The position numbers and the translations under genes are program-made. A stretch of 64,000 nucleotides of DNA from Flavobacterium sp. PMTSA4 (GTDB taxonomy: Bacteria > Bacteroidota > Bacteroidia > Flavobacteriales > Flavobacteriaceae). The notes under the pieces were generated by a model. That model did no database searches and was not told the origin of the DNA. It saw nothing but the letters and a program-made list of their open reading frames with translations. The stretch covers positions 3,004,186 through 3,068,185 of the forward strand of contig NZ_CP134890.1 in assembly GCF_032098525.1 (NCBI RefSeq), read 5' to 3'. Below, piece by piece: positions 18,989-26,544 of the stretch (positions within the stretch are counted from its first letter, which is position 1; each line of letters opens with the position of its first letter).

Positions 18989-20047
18989 TTAACTTTTTTG
19001 TTCTTTGTTGAAATAAACTAAGTAATAATACATTTGTTTTTCTTCGTCCCAACCTTTTTCTACAAATTTTTCAGCACTTTCAGGATTAATGAAATCCAGT
19101 TTGATTTGAATGTTAGTATCAAGATTGATAACATTTTTTATCGATTTTCGAGCATCGGTTACTGCAGCATTAGCAATTGGAAAACTTGTTAAATCTTCAA
19201 TACTGTATTTTTCGCCTTTATCAGCTTTGTAGTTTTTAAATTCAGGTATTAAGTCTGGATTGTTTACTACTTCATTCAAGAATTTGCTTTCTTCAAATTC
19301 ATCGTTCTTGGCAAAATAATTCACAGAACGATTCATAAATAAAACTTCTTCTTTTTTATCTTCGGCAGGAAGTACAACGTCTTTTGCAAAACCTTGACAA
19401 AACTTTAAGTACTTTTTAGTGAAGAAGTTTTCATCCTGAAAAGCATCAACCGAAAGGAAATGTTCTAACCAATAACGTGCATCATATCGATTGCTATCAA
19501 CCGTTAGAATTTTATAACCTTCTTCTTTTTTGTAATTAAAAATCAAGCATCCTTTGTCTTGTTTATTCAGGTTGATTCCTTGTTGCAAAATCATTTCAAG
19601 AGTTTTTCCTTTTTCTTCAAACTGCATGAAATCGGTTTTGATTTCGCTTTTAAAAACACCAATAGCATCAACTACATTGTTGTCTATTGATATGTTAGTG
19701 ATATAGGCAACATAAACTTCACCGTTTTTAATATGAGGATGATTGGATTGTTCAAAAAGGTGTTGCGTTATTTTTTTAGAAACAGCATGAGCTTCACTTG
19801 GATTAGTGAATATCTCTGTTGCCAAATTGAACATATCGTTGTATTCCAAATCAACATCATGAGCAAATTGAAAATAGTTTTCCTCTTTTTCTCTGAAAGG
19901 TTTGAAAAAATATTCCTTTAACAAAGGAACAATTTCGTCATTTAAATTATAAGGTTGTTCCGAAAGGAAAATGGCTTCGTTTCTGCTTTTGTTTCCAACT
20001 CGGTGAATAGATAAACTCTCGATATGAGCGTTAAAAAGATTGATCAT
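18989..20047 (-). CDS. Nucleoid-associated protein, NdpA/YejK family
   Basis: A 352-residue cytoplasmic protein of the 37-kDa nucleoid-associated family (family known from E. coli YejK). The start MINLFNAHIESLSIHRVGNKS and the block around KQDKGCLIFNYKKEEGYKILTVDSNRYDARYWLEHFL are the recognised conserved parts. It likely binds DNA or the nucleoid, but its precise role is poorly known even in model species. It starts 19 bp after the stop of the pRiA4b ORF-3-like gene on the same strand. Confidence 0.88.
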   Translation of the reverse strand: MINLFNAHIESLSIHRVGNKSRNEAIFLSEQPYNLNDEIVPLLKEYFFKPFREKEENYFQFAHDVDLEYNDMFNLATEIFTNPSEAHAVSKKITQHLFEQSNHPHIKNGEVYVAYITNISIDNNVVDAIGVFKSEIKTDFMQFEEKGKTLEMILQQGINLNKQDKGCLIFNYKKEEGYKILTVDSNRYDARYWLEHFLSVDAFQDENFFTKKYLKFCQGFAKDVVLPAEDKKEEVLFMNRSVNYFAKNDEFEESKFLNEVVNNPDLIPEFKNYKADKGEKYSIEDLTSFPIANAAVTDARKSIKNVINLDTNIQIKLDFINPESAEKFVEKGWDEEKQMYYYLVYFNKEQKS

Positions 20048-20066
20048 TTATTTTTTATAAGTTTTA

Positions 20067-20606
20067 TTAATTCCAATTTTCCTCAAATCCGTAGTCTTCA
20101 AAGCTGTCATCACCACCAAACATGTCTAAATCATCATCATCTAAATCGTCTTCAAATTCAGAATAAAAATCATCATCGTTATCGGCTTCAAATTTTTTCT
20201 CAATAGCTTCAGCAGGCAATTCTCCGTGAGAAAATAATAATGCTGGATACGTTTCTCCGGGTTGAGCTTCTTCAATAGCAGCTAGTTCTACTAAGAAAGT
20301 CCACATATTGATAAAATCATACACATAGATGATTTTGGTTTGATTATCATATAGTAAATCATTCAAAGCAAAGTCGCTCATTATTTTTTGTTCACCAGGA
20401 ACATCACCCGAATCAAACATTGGGATTTCATCTTCTTGATTCCAAGTATCGTCGCAAGTGTAAAATGAAGCTACTTCCATTCCGTCAAAGCCAAATGCGT
20501 TAACTATAGCATTATGTAAATCTTCTAGAGTATCGTTTTCATCAATCGCTATATCTCTAAAAACATCTTCTTCAGCATCGAGAATAGCTCTAAACTTATA
20601 AATCAT
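20067..20606 (-). CDS. Plasmid pRiA4b ORF-3-like family protein
   Basis: 179 residues. Residues 1-125 match the pRiA4b ORF-3-like fold (IYKFRAILDAEEDVFRDIAI, TLEDLHNAIVNAFGFDGMEVASFY, YVYDFINMW). The last ~40 residues are an extremely acidic Asp/Glu-rich tail (DNDDDFYSEFEDDLDDDD). The family also occurs as transposon passengers, but here the gene is chromosomal with no transposase nearby. Cytoplasmic, function unknown. The acidic tail could mimic nucleic acid or bind basic partners, which is inference only. It may be transcribed with the nucleoid-associated protein gene. Confidence 0.88.
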   Translation of the reverse strand: MIYKFRAILDAEEDVFRDIAIDENDTLEDLHNAIVNAFGFDGMEVASFYTCDDTWNQEDEIPMFDSGDVPGEQKIMSDFALNDLLYDNQTKIIYVYDFINMWTFLVELAAIEEAQPGETYPALLFSHGELPAEAIEKKFEADNDDDFYSEFEDDLDDDDLDMFGGDDSFEDYGFEENWN

Positions 20607-20628
20607 AATCTATTATTTTTTGAGCTAG

Positions 20629-20636
20629 CAAAGGTA
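20629..20636 (-). promoter_or_regulatory. -7 box upstream of the pRiA4b ORF-3-like gene
   Basis: TACCTTTG on the minus strand, 22 bp before the ATG. No clear TTG lies at the standard distance. Confidence 0.5.
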
Positions 20637-20690
20637 AAATATAATTGTCAAAATGAAATTGCGAAAATGGATTTGTTGAAAAGTATTTTC

Positions 20691-20716
20691 AAAAAAAAAC
20701 CTAGCCGTAGCTAGGT
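20691..20716 (-). terminator. Intrinsic terminator of the 128-residue exported protein gene
   Basis: On the minus strand ACCTAGC-TACG-GCTAGGT is followed by nine or more T. Confidence 0.88.
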
Positions 20717-20722
20717 GAATTT

Positions 20723-21109
20723 TTATTCTAATTTGCATTGACCGATTAACGTGGTCAGTGTTTGATTAAAACTGTCGAGATTATTTTTGATTTCCTCTTT
20801 TGAGGTTTTTAATCTTGCATTAGTGTTTAGAGCTGTTGCTTGAGTCTTTAAATTATTGATAGATTCAGAAACTCCTTTAAAACCATATGCTTCAATTGTT
20901 TTAACATCTAATTTTGCAGTATATGTTTCAAGTATAGTAGCATACTCAGGAATTAAATCATAACGTCCTTCATTTGCTATATAATTTATTTTTGTTACTA
21001 TTTGATTTACGTTGTTTAATTCTTCCCATTTGTCAAGTATTTTTTGAGCATTAGCTTGAGAACCAAGAGCTAAAATTACAACTACTAAAAGAGTTTTTAT
21101 CGTTTTCAT
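20723..21109 (-). CDS. Small exported helical protein of unknown function
   Basis: 128 residues with a clear signal peptide (KTIKTLLVVVILALGSQANA, cleaved before QKILD). The mature part is predicted mostly helical with no cysteine pair and one Cys near the C terminus. I do not recognise a family. It is probably periplasmic and monocistronic, with its own terminator. Confidence 0.85.
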   Translation of the reverse strand: MKTIKTLLVVVILALGSQANAQKILDKWEELNNVNQIVTKINYIANEGRYDLIPEYATILETYTAKLDVKTIEAYGFKGVSESINNLKTQATALNTNARLKTSKEEIKNNLDSFNQTLTTLIGQCKLE

Positions 21110-21268
21110 AATGTTTGTTTTTAAAATTGGTATTGCAATGTTACTAATTTTTTTGGAAAAATAGCTGTTTATTGATTTGTTTTTCTACTTATTAGTTAAT
21201 TTAGTTCTAAGATGCCTTATCGTCAAGATACTTATTGATATAAAAGGAATGGTAGATGCAATAATCTT

Positions 21269-21580
21269 TTAGTTCAAAGTCATTAGTCCAATTACAAACA
21301 TTAGTGCCAATAACAATGAAAGACAACTTAATCCAATGATGGTTAATGTTTTGCTTACTTGTTTTTGAAACAAAGTAAACAGTAAAAGGATTTGCCCAAG
21401 TAGTGGTAGCAATGTAAAAGGATGTACTGCTGATTGTGGATTAGTAAATAGTTTTTGTATTACTTCAAGTTCAGCTTCAAAAAGGAACGAACTGTTTCCT
21501 TTTCCCCATTGAAGGTAACCCATTAATGAGGTTATTATTAATCCTAGGTTTAAAAGTTTTGCTTTCAATGTTAGATTCAA
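21269..21580 (-). CDS. Small three-helix membrane protein
   Basis: 103 residues with hydrophobic segments at about 8-24, 56-70 and 78-100, and a polar loop holding several acidic residues. It resembles small flavobacterial membrane proteins annotated only as hypothetical. No partner gene is adjacent. Confidence 0.75.
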   Translation of the reverse strand: MNLTLKAKLLNLGLIITSLMGYLQWGKGNSSFLFEAELEVIQKLFTNPQSAVHPFTLLPLLGQILLLFTLFQKQVSKTLTIIGLSCLSLLLALMFVIGLMTLN

Positions 21581-21808
21581 AGGTTTAAATAAAACACTAA
21601 ATTACATTTTTTTCAACAAGTTTTATTTTTCTAAATATCTTTTAATTAGTTCAATAAGTTGGGCTGAGGTTAATAACAATTTCGGGAGGCAAATTAAAAG
21701 GTTTTATGATTCTTTTAATTTGTTTAGATTTGAAAAAACCGAAATCTTGAAGCTTCAAAAACTGATTTTTTTGAGTTTCAGGGTGTTTTAGAAAAAGGAC
21801 TTTTATTT

Positions 21809-22186
21809 ATGGGAGCATTTGTAATCAGTAAGCGATTGAATGGCGATTATAAATTCATTTTTGCAACTCGACGAGGGAAAACCATTTTTACGAGCATTGG
21901 TTGTAAAAATAAATCGGATTGTGAGAAGATGATAGCGGCTATTCAGGAGAATATTGGTCAGTTTACGTTTACTCGTAATAAGAATGCTGCTGGGAAATAC
22001 TTTTTTCGCCTGGCTAAAGATGGCTTGGTGTTGGCTACCAGCCGAAAATTTTCTACGGAACTTTTATTTCAAAAAGGGATTACTAGCTTGATGGAGCATT
22101 TGCCTAACTCGGAGACATTAGATTTTTCTGAAAATGAGTTTGTGTTCCCTGATTCGGAAGGTGTTTTTGCTGAAGAACAGGAGTAG
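21809..22186 (+). CDS. YegP-family DUF1508 protein
   Basis: 125 residues holding two DUF1508-type repeats. The first has FVISKRLNGDYKFIFATRRGK; the second has FTFTRNKNAAGKYFFRLAKD. A Glu-rich tail follows. Small cytoplasmic protein of unknown function. A -7-like TAGATTTG lies at 21725-21732, and a 12-bp perfect palindrome TTGAAGCTTCAA (21747-21758) sits in its leader. The 21-bp repeat array starts 34 bp after its stop codon. Confidence 0.88.
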   Translation: MGAFVISKRLNGDYKFIFATRRGKTIFTSIGCKNKSDCEKMIAAIQENIGQFTFTRNKNAAGKYFFRLAKDGLVLATSRKFSTELLFQKGITSLMEHLPNSETLDFSENEFVFPDSEGVFAEEQE

Positions 22187-22219
22187 TAAGGGTTTTATTT
22201 GTTGCTTGTTTGTGAGAAG

Positions 22220-22464
22220 GCTTCTCTCACTTACTAATACGCTTCTCTCACTTGTTAGCATTCGTCTCTCACTGCTATGCATGCTTCTCTTACTGTCAAG
22301 TATGTTTCTCTTACTGTCAAGTATGCTTCTCTCACTGCCATGCATGCTTCTCTCACTGCCAAGTATGCTTCTCTCACTGCCAAGTATGCTTCTCTCACTG
22401 CCAAGTATGCTTCTCTCACTACCATGCATGCGTCTCTCACTACCATGCACGCGTCTCTCACTAC
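22220..22464. repeat. 21-bp tandem repeat array 1 (11 full units plus a partial)
   Basis: Units start at 22220 and every 21 bp to 22451. The first 12 bases of each are near constant (GCTTCTCTCACT); the last nine vary among a few versions (GCCAAGTAT, GCCATGCAT, GTCAAGTAT, ACCATGCAC). Three identical units lie in a row (22346, 22367, 22388). The left edge makes an imperfect palindrome (GTGAGAAGGCTTCTCTCAC). Five of six reading frames stay open with a 7-residue period, but none looks like a gene. It is related to the array at 56546-56755. Confidence 0.97.
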
Positions 22465-22672
22465 TTTTTTTGTAAGTTTTTTATTTTTAATATGTGTTTT
22501 AATGTCTTTTTTGCTGTTTTGTTAAAAAGAATGTTTTTAAAATAAATAATTCATAAAAATTAAGGGATTTCTTAAAATTTTATGCATTGAATATCAATTG
22601 TTTAGATTTTATTATATTAATTTGCTGTAAGATTATCTGTAAAAAATAATACTAACTTTTAAATTAATTATT

Positions 22673-23575
22673 ATGACATCTTATCAAGAAAGAAAGCTTT
22701 CGATGTTTATTGTTTTTGCGCAGTTTATTCAAGGTACGCTTGCTGCAATATTGGCTTCAATGCCAAATTTTGAAACGTTATTTGACAAGTTTTTGTTAAA
22801 AATTAACGAGATTAATGTATTGACGGGTAACCAGATGCTTAACCGAAAAGGTAACCGTTTGGAGAAAATTTATGTTAGAGATAGCTTGTGTTTTGATGCG
22901 GATGATATTGCATCGAAAGTGATGGCTTATGCTAATTATGAGAATAACTTTTTGCTTTTTAATGAAGTGAAGTATACTAAAAATGTTTTGTTGCAAATGG
23001 CAGATACTGCTTGTAAAACGTGTTGCCAGATTATTCATGATAAGGCATTAGAGTATGTAACAGAATTGGCAACATATGGAATTACGAGTGGTGTTTTGAC
23101 TGATTTTCAGGCAAAGATTGATTTGTTTGAGTTAACTATTCCGAAGCCAAAAGCGGGAATTCAGGATAAAAAATTTGCTACGGAGCAGTTAAAAGAGAAG
23201 TTTGAAGAGGCGAGTGAGTTTTTGAAAAAGATGTTTATTTTGAGTAAGACGAAGAAAAAGGATTATCCTGATTTTGTAAAGGAGTTTGTGATTGCGAAAC
23301 GTATTGATAAGCCTGCTTTTGTAGAAATGAGTGCTAGAGGTGCGGTGGTTGATGATGCTGGGGAACGCATTGGGAAGGTAACGATGGAATGCAAGAAGTT
23401 GAATTTTAAACGCAGGGTTGCGGCAAGTGGTGGTTTTTATTTGAAGCATATGGAGAATGGTGTTTATGAGTTTGTGTTTAGCCGACCGGGTTATGAAACT
23501 ACTGTTGTTGAAATGGTTTTTTATAAAGGTACGCGGTTTGAGGTTGAGGTTGTGATGAAGCAATTAGCGAATTAA
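22673..23575 (+). CDS. Flavobacterial orphan protein beside repeat array 1, C-terminal regulatory-like domain
   Basis: A 300-residue cytoplasmic protein (no signal peptide). Residues about 1-215 are predicted mostly helical; about 220-300 look like a small beta domain of the carboxypeptidase-regulatory/prealbumin-like sort (FKRRVAASGGFYLKHMENGVYEFVFSRPGYE). My recollection is that flavobacteria carry several paralogs starting with MTSYQERKLSM, but I cannot confirm it. Function is unknown. The gene sits 208 bp after the 21-bp array, and a copy of the terminator-promoter repeat follows its stop. Confidence 0.8.
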   Translation: MTSYQERKLSMFIVFAQFIQGTLAAILASMPNFETLFDKFLLKINEINVLTGNQMLNRKGNRLEKIYVRDSLCFDADDIASKVMAYANYENNFLLFNEVKYTKNVLLQMADTACKTCCQIIHDKALEYVTELATYGITSGVLTDFQAKIDLFELTIPKPKAGIQDKKFATEQLKEKFEEASEFLKKMFILSKTKKKDYPDFVKEFVIAKRIDKPAFVEMSARGAVVDDAGERIGKVTMECKKLNFKRRVAASGGFYLKHMENGVYEFVFSRPGYETTVVEMVFYKGTRFEVEVVMKQLAN

Positions 23576-23600
23576 AGCGAATTTAGTAATTAGCGAATGA

Positions 23601-23660
23601 TTTTTTAAAATTAGGGGGATTTCCCCCTTTTTTATGAGAATGGGATTGATTATATTTGGA
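23601..23660 (+). repeat. Terminator-promoter dispersed repeat, copy 1
   Basis: The hairpin AGGGGG-ATTT-CCCCCT plus a T-run (23613-23633) is followed by ATGAGAATGG and a -7 box TATATTTG (23651-23658), 28 bases from the first C of the hairpin. It ends the 300-residue protein gene and precedes the 23726 gene. Near-identical copies occur at 24325-24384 and 56855-56917. Confidence 0.9.
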
Positions 23661-23725
23661 AGGTATTACGCTAGTGAGTAGCGGGTATATATAAGTTAGC
23701 GGTAATTTGTTAAACACAACTTTGA

Positions 23726-24232
23726 ATGAAATTTAACCAAATACAACATTTCTTTAAAATTGATAAAACCAATTATCTGGGATTTTATTCATTCAACATT
23801 TTTAAAGCAGACGAGACTGATATAAATCTCATAGAAATTTTAAAACACAGTTTACTTTCTGCAAAATTTGACAAAGGTCTTAACGATTTAATAAAGCGGA
23901 ATGTAGATGAATTTGGACCTTTAGACAGTAACAAGTTAATGGAAAGTGATTTTCAAAAAACAAATTTTAATGGATTGAAAGAAGCAGTCGAGAAATATTG
24001 GGAAGATGAAGATTGGGGAGTTGATTTACCAGTTTTCAAAACTAATTTCAAAGAAGTTGAAGTCATTTTACAAGAATTGAATTTAATCGAAGGCGAATTC
24101 TATTTTATAAATCTAGAAACAATTAGGCCGGCTCTGATTCCTTATCCAAATTTTTGGACTTATTTTTTTAGTTTTGTTTGTATCGAAAATAAATCTCAAA
24201 CAGTAATGACAACATATTTTGGTCTCGATTAA
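23726..24232 (+). CDS. Orphan protein of unknown function in a cassette-like segment
   Basis: 168 residues, no signal peptide or membrane helix, Phe/Asn-rich and acidic. I do not recognise a family. It lies between two copies of the terminator-promoter repeat. It is also bounded by the inverted motifs GTTAGCGG (23695-23702) and CTGCTAAC (24242-24249), a layout that suggests a separately acquired single-gene module. Confidence 0.75.
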   Translation: MKFNQIQHFFKIDKTNYLGFYSFNIFKADETDINLIEILKHSLLSAKFDKGLNDLIKRNVDEFGPLDSNKLMESDFQKTNFNGLKEAVEKYWEDEDWGVDLPVFKTNFKEVEVILQELNLIEGEFYFINLETIRPALIPYPNFWTYFFSFVCIENKSQTVMTTYFGLD

Positions 24233-24241
24233 AACAAACTA

Positions 24242-24311
24242 CTGCTAACACAGGTTTCCGCAATAGCTCGTTTTAATCAGCGTTATGCGATGCTTCCTTT
24301 GTCAGCAGGAC
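24242..24311. other. Imperfect long hairpin at the 3' edge of the orphan gene
   Basis: CTGCTAACA (24242-24250) pairs with TGTCAGCAG downstream (8 of 9). Between them CGCAATA and TTATGCG pair partly. The arrangement recalls an integron attC-type folded site but does not meet the strict core consensus (RYYYAAC/GTTRRRY). Confidence 0.35.
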
Positions 24312-24324
24312 AAGTTAATGGTAA

Positions 24325-24384
24325 GTTTTTAAAATTAGGGGGATTTCCCCCTTTTTTATGAGAATGGAATTGATTAGATTTGGT
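24325..24384 (+). repeat. Terminator-promoter dispersed repeat, copy 2
   Basis: Same hairpin AGGGGG-ATTT-CCCCCT with T-run, then ATGAGAATGG and TAGATTTG (24375-24382), again 28 bases from the first C. It lies upstream of the 24441 membrane protein gene. Confidence 0.9.
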
Positions 24385-24440
24385 GGAAGTTAGCTTAAAG
24401 TACAGAGACTTTGGGTAGCCAGATAAATAAGTAAAGACAA

Positions 24441-25049
24441 ATGAAAAGTAAACTTTGGTTAACATTGACCGTTTTATTATTTCTTGTAGTGAACACAAGT
24501 TACTTTTGGATGGGGAAATTTGGTTCTTTGGCGCTCCCAGTTTTTATAATTTTAATTTTAGTTTTTTTAGTGCTATGTTTTGCATTGCTGCAGCAATTCT
24601 ATTTTTTAATAAAAGATAATTTTAAAGATAGAAACAAAAATTTAACTATTGGATTGATGTGTACTTTACTAGTTCTTACTTTTTTTAAACCAAAAGGGAT
24701 AATTAATTTTGAAAGTTTTGAGAGCAAAGCCGTTTTAATTGCTCAAAGAGAAGGTGTGGCTAACTGCATGACTATTCTGAAACTGAAAGAAAATAATAGG
24801 TTTAAAGAAAGGGTTGTTTGTTTTGGGATAAGTGAAGTTACTGGGAATTATAGAATTAAAAATGATACTATCTTTTTTAATGATATTGTACATGGGTTGG
24901 AGGAAGATGATTTTTTTGAATTCGCAGTTATAAAACCTTCGAAAGGGTTTAATGATGCTAATCATTTTGAAATGATTCGATATAAAAATAAGCAGGATAC
25001 TGTTGGAGATTTTTTATATGTAATAAAAAATGAATTGAATAAAAACTAA
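24441..25049 (+). CDS. Membrane-anchored protein of unknown function
   Basis: 202 residues. Hydrophobic helices lie at about 7-25 and 30-55, with a third near 70-85. A soluble C-terminal domain (about 90-202) rich in beta-forming residues follows (NYRIKNDTIFFNDIV). I do not recognise a family. It is preceded by copy 2 of the terminator-promoter repeat and followed 12 bp later by the SRPBCC gene. Confidence 0.8.
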   Translation: MKSKLWLTLTVLLFLVVNTSYFWMGKFGSLALPVFIILILVFLVLCFALLQQFYFLIKDNFKDRNKNLTIGLMCTLLVLTFFKPKGIINFESFESKAVLIAQREGVANCMTILKLKENNRFKERVVCFGISEVTGNYRIKNDTIFFNDIVHGLEEDDFFEFAVIKPSKGFNDANHFEMIRYKNKQDTVGDFLYVIKNELNKN

Positions 25050-25061
25050 GTTTAGAAGGCT

Positions 25062-25505
25062 ATGAATACAAACACAGATTGCGAAATATACAGTTCTAGG
25101 GTTTTGGAATTTTCTGTTGAGAAGGTGTATCGGGCTTTTGCTGAGGTGGAGCATTTGAAGGATTGGTGGGGACCTGAAGGTTTTACGAATACTATTCATG
25201 AGTTTGACTTAAAACCGGGTGGCAACTGGATACTGACGATGCACGGACCGGAAGTTGGTCATTATGAAAATGCCTCGGTGTTTACGACTGTTGTGCCGAT
25301 GGAGTTGGTGGCTTGGCAACGGAAATCGAAGCCTTTGTTTGCTATGGAGGTTGGGTTTAAAAAACTGGATGATGCCCGAACGGAGATTTCTTTTCGAATG
25401 ATTTTTGACTCTGCTGAGGAATGCAACAAGATTAAAGGTTTTGCTACGCCTAAGAATGAGGAGAACTTTGATAGACTGGAGCGAGAACTTTTGAAGGTAG
25501 GTTGA
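25062..25505 (+). CDS. SRPBCC (AHSA1-like) protein
   Basis: 147 residues of the START/Bet v1-like fold, AHSA1 subgroup: N-terminal beta strand, then VYRAFAEVEHLKDWWGPEGFTNTIHEFDLKPGG, the typical 'W-WGP' and 'G-W' signature, and a C-terminal helix. The family binds small hydrophobic ligands or acts in signal modulation; the specific role here is unknown. More G-rich codons than the preceding orphan genes. Confidence 0.93.
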   Translation: MNTNTDCEIYSSRVLEFSVEKVYRAFAEVEHLKDWWGPEGFTNTIHEFDLKPGGNWILTMHGPEVGHYENASVFTTVVPMELVAWQRKSKPLFAMEVGFKKLDDARTEISFRMIFDSAEECNKIKGFATPKNEENFDRLERELLKVG

Positions 25506-25768
25506 TTATTGCTGTATTAATATTATAAAATGTTTTTTTACATTCTTTTTTTTGCTTGTCCAAAAAAACGAATCAAAAAAAGGACACTTTTGCGAAGGTG
25601 TTTTTGGCGAGCCAAAACCGATTTTAAAATTCTAAAATTGCTACAAGGATTCGCAATTTCTTTACGAATTTTAAACTCTACACTGGCGCAAAAGGTTAGC
25701 AAAGCTGCGCTTTGCATTGCATGGGTTTTTATGTCTATTATGCAATGCTTTTTGTCAATAGGATACGT
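25506..25768. repeat. Non-coding segment with a long hairpin, probable dispersed flavobacterial repeat
   Basis: The 313-bp gap holds no convincing gene. Its main feature is an inverted repeat: TTTAAAATTC (25623-25632) pairs perfectly with GAATTTTAAA (25666-25675), and inside it AAATTGC pairs with GCAATTT. The flanking text (CTTGTCCAAAAAAACGAATC, GGACAC) resembles an intergenic repeat I recall from other flavobacteria. A 128-residue open frame across it is low-complexity basic sequence. Confidence 0.45.
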
Positions 25769-25796
25769 TTGGATTTTAATAAATAACGTATCTTTG
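25769..25796 (+). promoter_or_regulatory. Promoter of the 74-residue membrane protein gene
   Basis: TTG (25769-25771), 17 bp, TATCTTTG (25789-25796); the ATG is 22 bp further on. Confidence 0.65.
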
Positions 25797-25818
25797 ATAT
25801 TCTCAAAAATATATAACC

Positions 25819-26043
25819 ATGACGACTTTTTGGATAGTATCTATTTTAATTTTTGCTGTAGTAACTTTTTTGTTAGCAAAATTAACCCTCAAAAAATCAA
25901 TTCAGGAAAGCGGTGAAAAAATGTGGAAAACCTTTGGCACACGAACGCATTACTGGAAGTTGCTTTTCTTGTGTAGCTTTGGGGTAACTGCTGTGGTTGT
26001 TCTTTTTCTTAAGTGGACACATGTTTTAGTGGTTTCATCTTAA
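25819..26043 (+). CDS. Small two-helix membrane protein
   Basis: 74 residues with hydrophobic helices at about 3-23 and 48-66, joined by a basic linker (LKKSIQESGEKMWKTFGTRTHYWK). It has a well-formed promoter of its own, which supports it as a real gene. Function is unknown. Confidence 0.75.
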   Translation: MTTFWIVSILIFAVVTFLLAKLTLKKSIQESGEKMWKTFGTRTHYWKLLFLCSFGVTAVVVLFLKWTHVLVVSS

Positions 26044-26132
26044 GTAATAGTTTTAGATTGACTTCATGTAATCTTCCTTTTATCAGCAATATAAAACAGG
26101 ATGTTTTTTATTATATTTGAAAAAAAGAGAAG

Positions 26133-26477
26133 ATGAAAAATTTTATTTTATTGGTTTTTGCTTTGTTGTCTTTTTCGGTTTCGGGGCAAGTAAAGAAGAA
26201 TCAAAAAGCTGTTATTCAGACAGTTTTTAATTGTGACCACTGTAAGGAATGTGAAACATGTGGTAAAAATTTTCAAGCTAACTTATATAAAATAAAAGGG
26301 TTAAAGACATTTGAAATTGATGAAGAAAAAATGACTATAACCGTTTATTTTAATGCTCAAAAAACGGATTTGCAAGCTATAAAAACGGCTATTTCGAAAT
26401 TAGGATTTGATGCCGATGAAATAAAAGCCGATGAAACAGCTTATGAAAAATTAGACGATTGCTGTAAAAAGGCTTAG
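26133..26477 (+). CDS. Secreted HMA-like metal-binding protein
   Basis: 114 residues. A signal peptide (NFILLVFALLSFSVSG, mature from QVKKNQ) is followed by a heavy-metal-associated-like ferredoxin fold. The usual CxxC loop is expanded into a cysteine-rich run CDHCKECETCGKNF, and a C-terminal CC pair (DDCCKKA) adds two more thiols. Probable periplasmic metal scavenger or chaperone. It is convergent with the CDF transporter 67 bp away, which itself starts with an HMA-like domain, so both may serve one metal. Confidence 0.85.
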   Translation: MKNFILLVFALLSFSVSGQVKKNQKAVIQTVFNCDHCKECETCGKNFQANLYKIKGLKTFEIDEEKMTITVYFNAQKTDLQAIKTAISKLGFDADEIKADETAYEKLDDCCKKA

Positions 26478-26484
26478 TAGCAGG

Positions 26485-26528
26485 CATTGAAATACCTACC
26501 TATCAATATTGTCGTTCCTACGGAACTT
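26485..26528. repeat. Short dispersed element around TTCCGTAGGAA, copy 2
   Basis: On the minus strand GTTCCGTAGGAACGACAATA is followed by TTGATAGGTAGG. It matches the element at 6066-6092 with a few differences. It lies between two convergent genes and could act as a weak terminator. Confidence 0.4.
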
Positions 26529-26544
26529 TGAAGTTGCTTTATAT

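Noticed and set aside
20067..20606. Transposon remnant, since the pRiA4b ORF-3 family can ride on transposons
   Set aside because: No transposase or terminal inverted repeats nearby, and the gene has a normal promoter and neighbours.
22220..22464. CRISPR array
   Set aside because: Units are direct 21-bp tandem repeats with no unique spacers and no cas genes in the window.
22118..22545. Several overlapping open frames of 68-113 residues on both strands across array 1
   Set aside because: They exist only because a 21-bp unit keeps frames open; the products are heptad repeats with no start signals and they overlap each other.
24242..24311. Bona fide integron attC site
   Set aside because: The hairpin edges do not match RYYYAAC/GTTRRRY and no integrase is in the window; kept only as a cassette-like finding.
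25530..25916. 128-residue open frame between the SRPBCC and 74-residue genes
   Set aside because: Basic low-complexity start over a hairpin repeat, and it overlaps the better-supported 25819-26043 gene in another frame.
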